From Halobellus captivus (GTDB lineage Archaea; Halobacteriota; Halobacteria; Halobacteriales; Haloferacaceae), in NCBI RefSeq assembly GCF_007655485.1, contig NZ_VJXQ01000001.1, forward strand, positions 254,643 through 316,545: 61,903 bases of DNA. The letters are read 5' to 3'. Below are positions 46,224 to 55,339 of this stretch, piece by piece. Position 1 is the stretch's first letter. Every line of letters starts with the position of its first letter. The notes beneath the pieces were generated by a model that did no database searches, was not told where the DNA came from, and was given only the letters and a program-made list of their open reading frames with translations. A program made the translations under genes and the position numbers.

Positions 46224-47135
46224 GTGGAAGAGACCGTCTGCGTCGTCGCTGGCGGGGGTAACGGCCTCGGACGGGCCGCGGCTCTCGAACTCGCGGACCA
46301 CGGCGCGCGCGTCGTGGTGAACGACCTCGGTTGCGAGGTCGACGGCACCGGCAGCGACGCGTCCGTCCCCGAGAACGTCGCCAGCGAGATCCGCGAGCGA
46401 GGCGGGGAGGCGATCGTCCACCACGGCGACGTCAGCGACTTCGCGTACGCCGAATCGCTCATCGCGGATACCGTCGACGAGTACGGGCGCGTGGACTTCG
46501 TCTGCAACTTCGCGGGGATCCTCCGCGACGGAATCAGCTACAAGCTCACGGAGGAAGACTGGCGGGAGGTCATCGAGACCAACCTCACAGGCCAGTTCGC
46601 GCCGTTGCGAGCCGCTGCGAAGCACTGGCGCGAGGCGAGCGAGGAGCGCGGCGACGGTGAACGCGACGAAGAAGGCTTCGACCGCCAGCGCTCCTATCTG
46701 GCGGTGAGCGCCGGAGCGGCGCGCGGGAGCCTCGGGCAGGCGAACTACGCCGCCGCGAAAGCGGGAATCCTCGGGATGGTCCGAACGGTCTCGAACGAAC
46801 TGGTCCGTTCGAACGTCCGGGTCAACGCGCTGGTCCCGAACGGCTACACGCGGATGACCGAGACCGTCCCGGCGGAGCACCGCCCGTACACCGCCGAGGA
46901 GATGCCGCCCGAGAAGGTGGCTCCGCTCGTCGCCTACCTCGCGAGCGAGGAGGCCGAAGGCGTCACCGGCTGTACGCTCTATGCGGGTGGCGACCGCGTC
47001 GGCGTCTTCTCCGATCCGGCGATGGACGCGATCGGCGTCAACCCCGACGGCTGGACGTTGGAGTCGCTCTCGCGGCACTTCCGCGATGACGTCGCGAGCG
47101 ACGTCGACCTCTCGCGGACGGAGAGCTACCTGTAG
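46224..47135 (+). CDS. SDR-family dehydrogenase ((3R)-hydroxyacyl-CoA dehydrogenase-like)
   Basis: 303 residues from a GTG start four bases after the aldehyde dehydrogenase. VVAGGGNGLGRAAALEL (cofactor), VVVNDLGCEVDG, FAGILRD, LAVSAGAARGSLGQANYAAAKAG (Ser, YxxxK) define a classical SDR related to the hydroxyacyl-CoA dehydrogenase domain of multifunctional enzyme 2. A 20-residue acidic insert (ERGDGERDEEGFD) near 150 is haloarchaeal in style. Confidence 0.9.
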   Translation: MEETVCVVAGGGNGLGRAAALELADHGARVVVNDLGCEVDGTGSDASVPENVASEIRERGGEAIVHHGDVSDFAYAESLIADTVDEYGRVDFVCNFAGILRDGISYKLTEEDWREVIETNLTGQFAPLRAAAKHWREASEERGDGERDEEGFDRQRSYLAVSAGAARGSLGQANYAAAKAGILGMVRTVSNELVRSNVRVNALVPNGYTRMTETVPAEHRPYTAEEMPPEKVAPLVAYLASEEAEGVTGCTLYAGGDRVGVFSDPAMDAIGVNPDGWTLESLSRHFRDDVASDVDLSRTESYL

Positions 47136-47165
47136 GCGTCGCGGCCGACCGTCCACGTCGGTGAG

Positions 47166-47207
47166 ATTCCGAACCACATCACTGCGTTTCCGAACCACGG
47201 CACTGCG
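47166..47207. repeat. Exact-spacing tandem repeat, period 21, after the SDR gene
   Basis: attccgaaccacatcactgcg (47166-47186) and tttccgaaccacggcactgcg (47187-47207) are adjacent copies 30 bases after the stop. Confidence 0.8.
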
Positions 47208-47294
47208 GGTGCCCCGACCGTCCGCGTCGATACGAGCGCCTATCCGCGGGCCCGAAAGGCATCTTTTATCAGGGATTCCGACGATGTCACGCGT

Positions 47295-48173
47295 ATGCGA
47301 TTCGTCCGCTACGACGACAACCAGCTCGGACTGCTCACGGAAGACGGCAGCGGCGTCATCGACCTCACGGACCGCCTCGGTCTCGAGGGCGAGGAACCGC
47401 TCGTCGAGTACATCGAGGGCGACTACGACGCCACCGGGTACGAGGACGAAGACCCCGACTACGACGTCGACGAGGTCGAGATCGGCTCGCCCGTCGGCCG
47501 ACCGGGCAAAGTAATCGCCGCGCCGCTGAACTACGAGAACCACATCGAGGAGGCCATCGCGGACAAGGACATCACCACAGAGGAGTGGTTCTCGATCAAG
47601 GACAAGGGCTACTTCCTGAAGGCCCCCTCCAGCGTCGTCGGCCCCGACCACGGGATCGAACTCCCGTTCAACGACCGCCGCACCGATCACGAGGTCGAAC
47701 TCGCGTTCGTGATGGGCGAGGAGGCGAAGGACGTCTCCGCCGACGAGGCGTGGGATCACATCTTCGGGTACACGATCCTCTTAGACATCTCGCTGCGCGG
47801 CGATCAGGACCGCTCGAACCGCAAGTCCTACGACACGTTCACCGTCATCGGGCCCTGCGTCGTCACCGCCGACGAGATCGACGATCCCCAGGACCTCCAG
47901 ATGGAACTGCAACTGAACGGCGACCGCCGCCAGTACGAGAACACCGGCGATATGGTGTACACGTGCGCGGACATCGTCCAGTACGCGTCGCTCGGCGCGA
48001 CGCTGGAAGTCGGCGACGTCATCACGACCGGCACGCCCGAGGGCGTGAGCGAACTCCACGACGGAGACACGATCGACGCCGAGATCGAAGACGTCGGCTC
48101 GATGACCGTCGACGTCACCGGCCGCGACGTCTCCTACGCCGACGCCGACGTGCAGAAGGGCGGACAGGACTAA
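47295..48173 (+). CDS. FAH-family hydrolase (fumarylpyruvate hydrolase-like)
   Basis: 292 residues of the fumarylacetoacetate hydrolase fold: KVIAAPLNYENHIEEA, YFLKAPSSVVGPDHG, the metal Glu pair in HEVELAFVMGEEA, YTILLDISLRGDQDRSNRKS and GDVITTGTPEGVSEL. In the gentisate route, an FAH-type enzyme splits fumarylpyruvate into fumarate and pyruvate, and the gentisate dioxygenase gene is 4.5 kb away, which makes this role the best guess. A longer Asp/Glu-rich N-terminal part is typical of haloarchaeal copies. Confidence 0.88.
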   Translation: MRFVRYDDNQLGLLTEDGSGVIDLTDRLGLEGEEPLVEYIEGDYDATGYEDEDPDYDVDEVEIGSPVGRPGKVIAAPLNYENHIEEAIADKDITTEEWFSIKDKGYFLKAPSSVVGPDHGIELPFNDRRTDHEVELAFVMGEEAKDVSADEAWDHIFGYTILLDISLRGDQDRSNRKSYDTFTVIGPCVVTADEIDDPQDLQMELQLNGDRRQYENTGDMVYTCADIVQYASLGATLEVGDVITTGTPEGVSELHDGDTIDAEIEDVGSMTVDVTGRDVSYADADVQKGGQD

Positions 48174-48314
48174 CCACGGCAGCGCTCGGCGCGTCGCCAG
48201 CGGTGACTCCACGTTTTGATCGTTCTGTAACCCCGCGAACCGCGTCGCCACCGAACGCCGCTCACAGCCGAAAGGTAGGCTTAAGAAAGGCGACGTCATA
48301 GCACGTGGTAATCG

Positions 48315-49019
48315 ATGTCACTGCTCGAAGTAGATTCGATAGACGTCGCGTACGGCAACGTGCAGGTCCTCTGGGACGTGAGCCTCGAAGTCGAAAAAGG
48401 CGAGACAGTGGCGTTACTCGGCGCGAACGGCGCGGGCAAGACGACGACCCTGAAGACGATTTGTGGGGATCTCACGCCGATGGACGGCGAGGTTCGCTAC
48501 AAGGGCGAATCGATCGGCGACCTTCCACACGAGGAGGTCGTCGCGAAGGGCGTCGCACACGTCCCCGAGGGTCGAGAGGTGTTCACAGAGAGCACGGTCA
48601 AGGAGAACCTCGAACTCGGCGCGTACCTCGACCGGAGCGGAATGAGCGAGCGCCTCGAACGCGTCTACGACATCTTCCCGCGTCTCGAAGAGCGCGCCAA
48701 ACAGCAGGCCGGAACGCTCTCCGGCGGCGAACAACAGATGCTCGCCATCGGTCGCGGTCTGATGAGTGAGCCCGACTTACTACTCCTCGACGAGGCCAGC
48801 TTAGGGCTCGCACCCGTCCTCGTCGACGACGTCTTCGAGGCGATCCAGCGGATCAACGACGAGGGAACGACGGTCCTCCTCGTCGAGCAAGATATCTACA
48901 ACGCGCTCCGCGTCGCCGACCGCGGGTACGTCATCAAGACCGGCGAAATCTCGCTGTCGGGGACGGCCGAAGAACTCGCGCAGGACAAGCGCGTCGAAGA
49001 GTCGTACCTCGGCGCTTGA
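48315..49019 (+). CDS. livF: Liv-type ABC transporter ATPase, LivF (second importer)
   Basis: 234 residues: Walker A GANGAGKTT, VPEGREVFTESTVKENL Q-loop part, LSGGEQQMLAIGRGL signature, Walker B LLLLDEASLGLAP, LLVEQDI. Clearly LivF-like. The matching permease and binding-protein genes are on the opposite strand at 49240-52515 and LivG is at 56920, so this importer's genes are split. Spacer 49020-49239 shows no gene. Confidence 0.92.
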   Translation: MSLLEVDSIDVAYGNVQVLWDVSLEVEKGETVALLGANGAGKTTTLKTICGDLTPMDGEVRYKGESIGDLPHEEVVAKGVAHVPEGREVFTESTVKENLELGAYLDRSGMSERLERVYDIFPRLEERAKQQAGTLSGGEQQMLAIGRGLMSEPDLLLLDEASLGLAPVLVDDVFEAIQRINDEGTTVLLVEQDIYNALRVADRGYVIKTGEISLSGTAEELAQDKRVEESYLGA

Positions 49020-49239
49020 TACGATCTGTCGCAGGTACTGATCGACGCTGATACTGATACTCTCCAACGCCGTTACCGTCCGACAATAATACGCCCTGAG
49101 AGACGAACTGAAGTTCGGCACCTCACGGCGTCAGAGTCGTTCTCGAACTTTCGCCGCGAAATCTGAAACGGCGGCGGTCCGCCTCACTCGTTTTTCGACT
49201 CGTTTGAGTGAACGAGTGAAAAAGCTGCGACAGCGTGTC

Positions 49240-50262
49240 TCACTCGTGAGCGACGTCGGTGTCGCTCGTCTCCTCGACGACGTACTGCTTGATGAGGCCG
49301 TAGAGCCCCGTTGGCAGGTAGATAATGAAGATAATGATGAGGATCCCCTCGACCGCTTCGGAGTAGCCGCTGACGATCGCAGACAGTCCGTTGTCCAACA
49401 GCAGGTACAGCCCGGAGCCGAGGATCGGCCCCGCGAACGTCCCCATCCCGCCGAGGATGACGATGACGAGCGCGTCGATCGTCCACGTGACGGCGAGCGT
49501 CGACTGCGGGTTGATGTACAGCGTGTAGTGACCGTAGAGCGCGCCAGCTAACCCGGCGAAGAACGACGAAACCACGAACGCGTACATCTTGTACTTCAAG
49601 GGGTTGACGCCGAGACTACTCGCGGCGTCCTCGTCGTCGTGGATCGCCTTCATCCCGAGCCCTGTCGGGCCGCGGACGATGAGATAGGTGATGACAACAG
49701 TCGCGATCGTCGCGACGAGGGTCAGGTAGAACATCATATCGCCGTGGGAGACGACCTCACCGAGCGAGAGATCGGCCTGGATGTAGTAGCCGGTTGCACC
49801 GCCGGTCAGATCGCGGCGGTCAAGCATTATGAGCTCGATAACGGCCGCGAGTGCGAGCGTCCCGATGGCGAAGTAGTGCCCGGTGAGCCGGAAGATGACC
49901 GGTCCGATGACGAGCGCGATGAGCGCCGATGCGAGCCCGCCGATCAACAGCGCGGGAACGAGGGGCAACTGAATCGATTCGGGAAAGCCCCCGGCCGTCG
50001 GCGTCGTCAACCACGCGGCGACGAACGCGCCCATTCCGAAGAACGCGGCGTGACCGAGCGAGATCTGTCCCGCGTATCCGGCCAACAGGTTCCAGGAGAC
50101 ACCGAGCATTATGAAGACGAGCCCCGTGAGGATGAGACCCGTCAACGAGTCGGTCGTGGTGAACGGAACGGTGATGAGCCACAGCACGACGAGCGCGGCG
50201 ATACCGAGCACGCGCCGGTCTGTCGCGAGCGACTCGCCGGGCGCTTTCTCGAGGAAGGCCAC
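49240..50262 (-). CDS. livM: Liv-type permease LivM (second importer)
   Basis: 340 residues, about ten hydrophobic segments: LLAGYAGQISLGHAAFFGMGAF, LGMKAIHDDEDAASSLGVNPLKYK (coupling loop) and FVVSSFFAGLAGALYGH are LivM signatures. A GTG start overlaps the stop of livH (TAGTG). Transcribed after the binding protein and livH. Confidence 0.92.
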   Translation of the reverse strand: MAFLEKAPGESLATDRRVLGIAALVVLWLITVPFTTTDSLTGLILTGLVFIMLGVSWNLLAGYAGQISLGHAAFFGMGAFVAAWLTTPTAGGFPESIQLPLVPALLIGGLASALIALVIGPVIFRLTGHYFAIGTLALAAVIELIMLDRRDLTGGATGYYIQADLSLGEVVSHGDMMFYLTLVATIATVVITYLIVRGPTGLGMKAIHDDEDAASSLGVNPLKYKMYAFVVSSFFAGLAGALYGHYTLYINPQSTLAVTWTIDALVIVILGGMGTFAGPILGSGLYLLLDNGLSAIVSGYSEAVEGILIIIFIIYLPTGLYGLIKQYVVEETSDTDVAHE

Positions 50263-51143
50263 TACTCACCACCTCCGGAGCCGCCGAACAGCCCCTCGGG
50301 CTTGACCAGCAACACGCCGAGGAAGATGAGCAGGCTCACCACGTTGCGGTAACCGCCGCCGAGATACAGCGCTCCGAGGTTCTCGGAGACGCCGAGGACG
50401 AGGCCGCCGACGAGCGTCCCCAGCACGCTGCCGACGCCGCCGAGAACGACCACGGCGAACGTCTTCAGCAGGTAGGACCACCCGACGTACGGATCGATGG
50501 GGAACAGCATCGAGAGCAGCGCGCCAGCCGCACCGGCGAGCGCTGTCCCGATTCCGAGCGTGATGACGTAGATTCGATCGGTGTTGATCCCCATATACTT
50601 CGCCGCTGTGCGGTTCTGCGCCGTCGCGCGGATCGCCTGTCCGGTCTTCGTGTACTGCAGGAACGCCCACGTTGCGGCGATGAGCAGCACGGCAACGACG
50701 AACGTCACCGTGCGCGGGAAGGACAGATACGCGAACCCGAGCTCGATGCCGCTTCCCGGGATGCCGATGTCCGCGGTGCGGGCGTCGCCGCCGAGGATAA
50801 CGCGGCCCAGGTTCTGCAGGATCAACGCCAGCCCGAACAGGACGATGATCGGCTGTTCGAGCCCTTCGTCGACGACGTGCTTCAGGAGCACCTTCTGCAG
50901 CAGGACGCCGAGTCCGAACATCAGCACCATCGCGAGCAGCATCCCGATGAGCGGCGTGATACCGGTCGCGGCGAACAGGAGGATCGCGATGTACGCGCCG
51001 ACCATCAGCATATGGCCGTGCGCGAGGTTCACGATATCCATAATTCCGAACACGAGCGAGAGACCCAGGGCTGCGAGGGCGTAGATGCCCCCGAGCAACA
51101 GCCCGTTCACGATCGTTTGCGTGGCGAGATCGCTAAGGACCAT
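50262..51143 (-). CDS. livH: Liv-type permease LivH (second importer)
   Basis: 293 residues with about eight hydrophobic segments: ALGLSLVFGIMDIVNLAHGHMLMVGAY, AIRATAQNRTAAKYMGINTDRIY coupling loop, VVLGGVGSVLGTLVGG and VLLVKPEGLFGG at the end. Unlike the first importer, LivH and LivM are separate genes here. It follows the binding-protein gene by 34 bases. Confidence 0.92.
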   Translation of the reverse strand: MVLSDLATQTIVNGLLLGGIYALAALGLSLVFGIMDIVNLAHGHMLMVGAYIAILLFAATGITPLIGMLLAMVLMFGLGVLLQKVLLKHVVDEGLEQPIIVLFGLALILQNLGRVILGGDARTADIGIPGSGIELGFAYLSFPRTVTFVVAVLLIAATWAFLQYTKTGQAIRATAQNRTAAKYMGINTDRIYVITLGIGTALAGAAGALLSMLFPIDPYVGWSYLLKTFAVVVLGGVGSVLGTLVGGLVLGVSENLGALYLGGGYRNVVSLLIFLGVLLVKPEGLFGGSGGGE

Positions 51144-51177
51144 TTTCAGGCGTGTGCGCTGTCAGTCCGTTGGCTAC

Positions 51178-52515
51178 TCATCGCTCGCTCCACGGCGGGA
51201 TCGGGTATTGGAAGTCGATCGCCTGCTCGGAGTCGGTGTCCGGGAACGCGAGCCGCTGTGCGCCCTCCCACCACTGGCCGGTCGGGGCGGTCAGTTCGCC
51301 CTCCGCGGGCAGGCCGTTCTCCTCGAAGCTGAACGTGCCGATTACGGTCTGGAACTCCTCGCTGCGGAGCGCGTCGCGGACCGCGGTCGGATCGACCGAT
51401 CCAGCGGCTTCGACAGCCTGCTGGGCGACCTGCGTCAGGTTGTACGAGCCGCCGACGTTCGCGGGCATGAACTCGGCGTCGGTGTCGTACTCGTTGAAGA
51501 ACGACTCTCGGAGTTCCGCGTTGCCGTTGCCGGTGAGACCCGGAACCCACCCGGGACACATCAGCGCGTAGGCGCCATCTTCGCCGAGTGCGGACCACCA
51601 AGCGGACGGGTCGGCACCGCGGACGAACTTCAGCATCTTCGGGGCCCAGTTGTTGTCGCGCATCTGATTGACGGCGGTGATGCCGCCCGGCGGCGTCGGG
51701 TTCGACAGCAGCACTTCGACCTCGTTGCTCTCGGCCTGATTGATGAGCGTCGAGAAGTCCGAGGAGCCCAGCTCGTACACCTCTCGCATCACGATATCGT
51801 AGCCAGCCTCGCCGAGGACGTCCTCCCAGTATTGGGCCTGCTCCTCTCCCCATCCCGAGTTCGGCTCCCAGATGCCGATGTTGGTCGGGCGCTCCTCCTC
51901 GGGGATGAGTTCGAGCGTGCCGAGCGTCGAGCGGGCGACGTCCCGGGATTTCGGGAACGGCGAGAACGTCCACTCGTAGTTGTCGTTTCGGTGCGGCGCC
52001 TCGTACGCGAACGCGATGCCGAGGAACGGGAGTCCCTGATTCTCCGCGAAGGCGCTCCCGGCCGTGACGAGCAGGCTGGAGAAACTCCCCCAGATCATGT
52101 TGACGTCGTTGTTGCTCACGATCGCCTGAAGCTGCTCGCGTAGCGTCTGCGCGTCGCTCTCGTCGTCGCGGAGGATGAGTTCGACCTCGCGGTCGAGTTC
52201 CTCGTTCATCCGAGCGACGCCGAGTTCGTAGCCCCGACGGAGGTCTTCGCCGAGCGAGGAGAAAGACCCCGTGTCCGGAACCGTTCCCGCGATGGTGAGC
52301 GGCGTCGCGTCCCCACCGCTGTCGCCGCCGCTGTCTCCGCTGCTGTCGGATCCGCCGTCGCCGCTATCGCCGCCGCTGTCGCCCCCACTGTCGCCACCGT
52401 CGTCGCCGCCCCCGCCGAGCGTACACCCGGCGAGCCCGGTGATTGCGATGGTGCCGGTCGCTCCGGCTCCTTTCAGATACGTTCGCCGTCGAATTGAGGT
52501 GTCATCACGGGCCAT
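51178..52515 (-). CDS. ABC transporter substrate-binding lipoprotein (second importer)
   Basis: 445 residues: Tat motif IRRRTYLKGAG, lipobox GLAGC, long Gly/Ser/Asp linker (about 35-75), then a periplasmic-binding-protein type I domain (IAGTVPDTGSFSSLGEDLRRGYELGVARM in parts; ATNIGIWEPNSGWGEE-like and VLLSNPTPPGGITAVNQMRDNNW). Likely binds an aromatic acid given the gentisate gene upstream. A minus-strand TATA (CTTTTTATTG, 52541-52550) precedes the ATG at 52515. Confidence 0.92.
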   Translation of the reverse strand: MARDDTSIRRRTYLKGAGATGTIAITGLAGCTLGGGGDDGGDSGGDSGGDSGDGGSDSSGDSGGDSGGDATPLTIAGTVPDTGSFSSLGEDLRRGYELGVARMNEELDREVELILRDDESDAQTLREQLQAIVSNNDVNMIWGSFSSLLVTAGSAFAENQGLPFLGIAFAYEAPHRNDNYEWTFSPFPKSRDVARSTLGTLELIPEEERPTNIGIWEPNSGWGEEQAQYWEDVLGEAGYDIVMREVYELGSSDFSTLINQAESNEVEVLLSNPTPPGGITAVNQMRDNNWAPKMLKFVRGADPSAWWSALGEDGAYALMCPGWVPGLTGNGNAELRESFFNEYDTDAEFMPANVGGSYNLTQVAQQAVEAAGSVDPTAVRDALRSEEFQTVIGTFSFEENGLPAEGELTAPTGQWWEGAQRLAFPDTDSEQAIDFQYPIPPWSER

Positions 52516-52540
52516 ACCGTATGGCACAATAATTATAATG

Positions 52541-52579
52541 CAATAAAAAGGATATGGTTCCAAGTAACGGATATCGGGA
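52541..52579 (-). promoter_or_regulatory. Promoter and palindrome-like site of the second importer
   Basis: Minus-strand TATA CTTTTTATTG (52541-52550) with tcccgatatccgtta on the minus strand just upstream (52565-52579). The latter resembles the ttcccgatatacggaa element at the IclR promoter, with the same distance class to TATA. Confidence 0.45.
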
Positions 52580-52648
52580 CCTGCGGGGCGTAGTGGCCCC
52601 CGTTGGTAGCGATCAGCGACGAACCGCCCCCGGCGATCGGCAGCGTGC

Positions 52649-53725
52649 CTACGAGGACGGTTCGGCCTCGGCGTAGAGGTTGAACGCCTCGAACACCGGT
52701 CGGTCGGTGATGCCGAGCAGTTTCGCCTCGCCGTCGGGCTCGTGGTGGTGGATCTCGTCCGGCGGGACCACGAAGATGTCCCACTGGCTCCACTCGAGCG
52801 CCTCGTCGCCGACGTGGGTCGCTCCCTCGCCCTCGATGACGAAGAACACCTCCGTGGCGTTGTGGAAGTGCGGGTCGGTCTCCTCTAAGAGCAACTGCGC
52901 GCGGAACGACATCGTCGGGAACAGCGGCGGCTTCCCGGTGGCCGGGTTGACGTACGAGAGACTGTAGCCGTCGTTCGGGTCGGGGTCGTCGTTGTCGGCG
53001 CGCTGCCGGAGCGACTCGACCATCTCCTCCCACTCGAACCGGTACGGCGGCGTCGCGTCGTGGATGCCCTCGAACGGTCCGGGGATACCGCTCTGTTTTA
53101 CCTCCTCCTGCGGCCGCCCGCGACCGTACTGAGACGCCCAGTAGCCCTGACTCTTCGTCACCGGCTGACGGTCGAGTTCGTGGTACTCGAACGTGTTCTT
53201 GGCGTTCAGGGAATCGAGAACGAGCGGGAGGTCGAGCACGTCCAGCCACGCGGCCGTCTCGTCGCTCTCGTTGACATGGTCGTGCCACTCCCACTGCGGG
53301 GTGGTGACGAGGTCGTTGTCCTTCATCGGGAACTCCTCGCCCGCGACGACGGTCTTCATATCTTCGTGGCCGTCGATCGTAAAGCGCAGCGCGTTTGCGC
53401 CGTGTCGGTGCGACGGCGCGGTTTCGCCCGGTGAAACCGTCTGAATCCCGACGTAGATCGTGTTCGAGATCGCGTGTGCGGCGTTGATCGGGACCGCGAC
53501 GCGGCGCTGGAATCCAGGCGGGAGGTCGGCGATCGGGACGTCCTGCTCGATGGCGTCGATGGACTCTTTGATATCCTCCCACTTCCAGATATCCGCCACG
53601 GGGTCGTCGAGAGCGTGGCCCAGTTCGTCTTCGACTTCCCAGAGCGGCTGGAGGCGATGCTCCTCGAGAATATTCCGAGTTTCGGAACTCATCTCTAGGA
53701 GTTCCTCTGGCTCTTGCTCTGCCAT
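52649..53725 (-). CDS. Gentisate 1,2-dioxygenase
   Basis: Opens the ring of gentisate to maleylpyruvate using Fe2+ and O2. 358 residues, two cupin domains: the first with PSHRHGANALRFTIDG (His106, His108) and WEWHDHVNES (third ligand region), the second with DPHFHNATEVFFVIEGEG and PPDEIHHHEPDG. N-terminal helix EEHRLQPLWEVEDEL and overall length fit gentisate dioxygenases; 1-hydroxy-2-naphthoate dioxygenase is the close alternative. TATA (minus TTATTATC, 53748-53755) lies 23-30 bases before ATG 53725. Confidence 0.9.
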   Translation of the reverse strand: MAEQEPEELLEMSSETRNILEEHRLQPLWEVEDELGHALDDPVADIWKWEDIKESIDAIEQDVPIADLPPGFQRRVAVPINAAHAISNTIYVGIQTVSPGETAPSHRHGANALRFTIDGHEDMKTVVAGEEFPMKDNDLVTTPQWEWHDHVNESDETAAWLDVLDLPLVLDSLNAKNTFEYHELDRQPVTKSQGYWASQYGRGRPQEEVKQSGIPGPFEGIHDATPPYRFEWEEMVESLRQRADNDDPDPNDGYSLSYVNPATGKPPLFPTMSFRAQLLLEETDPHFHNATEVFFVIEGEGATHVGDEALEWSQWDIFVVPPDEIHHHEPDGEAKLLGITDRPVFEAFNLYAEAEPSS

Positions 53726-53747
53726 ACGCAACCGTTTAGTGTAACGC

Positions 53748-53755
53748 GATAATAA
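53748..53755 (-). promoter_or_regulatory. TATA element of the gentisate dioxygenase gene
   Basis: Minus-strand TTATTATC 23-30 bases before the start codon at 53725; leaderless design. Confidence 0.5.
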
Positions 53756-53907
53756 GTGTGTTGGACGTGCGCACTCCCCATTCCGGATATGCGCCGCTCG
53801 CTGACGAAAACGGCCGATTACTCGCTTCCGATTCGACCGACTACTGTCGCCGCCGAGGTTCCGCGTCGAGGTTCAACGGCCGTTCGGCTGGCGTGTCAAT
53901 CCGACAG

Positions 53908-54084
53908 TCACGCGGAGGCCTGCGCCTCGAACACGTCTTCGGTTCGGAACAGCGCCCGGCAGTCCTCACACACCATCCGGCGCTGGATCCCGTACTCCCA
54001 GAGCTTTCCGCCGCAGTTGAGACAGTCGAAGTGCGCCTCGACGAACGGATCCTCCGTCGCGTATGGGTTCTCGAACTCCGCCAT
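53908..54084 (-). CDS. Small zinc-ribbon protein
   Basis: 58 residues, two CxxC knuckles (FDCLNCGGK and VCEDCRALF) separated by 14 residues, a one-site zinc ribbon. N terminus MAEFENPYATEDP. Function unknown; such short ribbons are numerous in haloarchaea. The start at 54084 is preferred over a 96-residue extension to 54198 that has no family-like sequence. Confidence 0.75.
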   Translation of the reverse strand: MAEFENPYATEDPFVEAHFDCLNCGGKLWEYGIQRRMVCEDCRALFRTEDVFEAQASA

Positions 54085-54233
54085 ACTCCGGGGTACTCGC
54101 GTCGCCGCTAAAAGCGTATCGCCCGTCGGCTTAGTGCGGTTTCGGTGGGAAACCGGACCGTGCTCAGCGACCGAACGAACAGCCGTCTCCGCTCGCATAC
54201 TGACTCCGTAGAAACGAATGGTGTCTGGCCCAG

Positions 54234-54635
54234 TTACTCTTCGGCGTACTCGACGAACTTCTCGCGGATTTCGTCGGGAATCTCGATCGCCCCGCCGCCG
54301 CCGGTCTGCGCACAGACGCGCTGTTCGTAGCCCGAAAAGGCGAGCGTGTCGCCGTTATAGGCCTCGTACTCGAACCGGACGGCGCGCGTGCTCGGGTCCG
54401 GCGTCAGCGTCATCCGGACGTCGTCGCCCGCGTGCAGCGGTGCCTTGAACTCGAACTGCATGTCCACGAGCGGAAAGCCGAAGTTGCGGTTCTGCGCGAT
54501 GTCCCAGAACGGGAACCCGATCTCCTGCATAAACATATCGGACGTCTCGTGGAGCGCGTCGACGATGCGCGGGTAGTGGGCGATACCGTGTGGGTCCGTG
54601 TCCGAAAATCGGACGGTCCAGATGCGTTCGAACAT
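54234..54635 (-). CDS. Acyl-CoA thioesterase (4-hydroxybenzoyl-CoA thioesterase type, hotdog fold)
   Basis: 133 residues. VRFSDTDPHGIAHYPRIVDALHET holds the catalytic Asp of the 4HBT family (SDTDPxGI), followed by GFPLVDMQFEFKAPLHAGD and VRFEYEAYN. It hydrolyses an acyl- or aroyl-CoA, plausibly gentisyl-CoA before ring cleavage, as in the haloarchaeal 4-hydroxybenzoate-to-gentisate route. Its start base (54635) is the last base of the synthetase beta gene, so translation is coupled. Confidence 0.88.
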   Translation of the reverse strand: MFERIWTVRFSDTDPHGIAHYPRIVDALHETSDMFMQEIGFPFWDIAQNRNFGFPLVDMQFEFKAPLHAGDDVRMTLTPDPSTRAVRFEYEAYNGDTLAFSGYEQRVCAQTGGGGAIEIPDEIREKFVEYAEE

Positions 54636-55339
54636 TAGCGTTCGAGTACGACGAGTGCGTCGAGTGCAATCACTCCATCGATCGATGCGAGGACGGGGTT
54701 GACGTCGAGTTCCGCGATCGGATGTTCGGTCACCAGGTCTCCGACGGCCGAAATCACCTCCGCGAGCGCGTCGATATCCGCGGGCTCGCTCCCGCGGTAG
54801 CCGGAAAGCAGGGGTGCAGACTGGAGTTCCTCGATCGCCGACCGGGCCTCCGCTCGGTCGATCGGCGCGATCCGATGGCTGGTGTCCTCGAAGATCTCGG
54901 TGAACACGCCCCCGAGTCCGGTGAGTACCACGGGGCCGAACGACGGATCGCGGATTCCGCCGACGATAACTTCGGTGCCGCGATCGAGATCCATCGCCTG
55001 CTCGACGAGGACGTCGGCGTCGATGTCCCGCTCGTCGGCCGCCTCGAAAATCCGCTCGGCGGCCTCGCGGACCTCGGGTTCCGAATCGAGGCCGACCGCG
55101 ACGCCGATCCCGTCGGCCCAGTCGCTCTTGTGGGTGACCGCGGGCGAGGATACCTTCACCACGACCGGGTAGCCGACGGTTTCGGCCGCGTCGACGGCGT
55201 CGTCGACGCTCTCGCACACCTCGAACGACGGCGTGTCGATACCGACCGACGCGAGCAGGGCTTTCCCCTCCGCCTCAGTGAGGGTATCTCGTCCGTCCGC
55301 ACGCGCTGACGCGATCGGTTCGGGAACGGCGTCACTCAT
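54635..55339 (-). CDS. ADP-forming acyl-CoA synthetase, beta (ATP-grasp) subunit
   Basis: 234 residues of the ATP-grasp subunit of nucleoside-diphosphate-forming acetate/acyl-CoA ligase: LTEAEGKALLASVGI, YPVVVKVSSPAVTHKSD, GTEVIVGGIRDPSFGPVVLTGLGG (split: GTEVIVGGIRDPSFGPV, VLTGLGGVFTEI) and AELDVNPVLAS. Most haloarchaea carry alpha and beta in one chain of about 700 residues; here they are two genes overlapping by 8 bases. Works with the upstream alpha subunit to interconvert acyl-CoA + ADP + Pi and acid + ATP. Confidence 0.9.
   Translation of the reverse strand: MSDAVPEPIASARADGRDTLTEAEGKALLASVGIDTPSFEVCESVDDAVDAAETVGYPVVVKVSSPAVTHKSDWADGIGVAVGLDSEPEVREAAERIFEAADERDIDADVLVEQAMDLDRGTEVIVGGIRDPSFGPVVLTGLGGVFTEIFEDTSHRIAPIDRAEARSAIEELQSAPLLSGYRGSEPADIDALAEVISAVGDLVTEHPIAELDVNPVLASIDGVIALDALVVLER

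Noticed and set aside
44702-47759. Long minus-strand frames opposite aldehyde dehydrogenase, SDR and FAH genes
   Set aside because: Shadows of three genes with full catalytic motifs on the plus strand.
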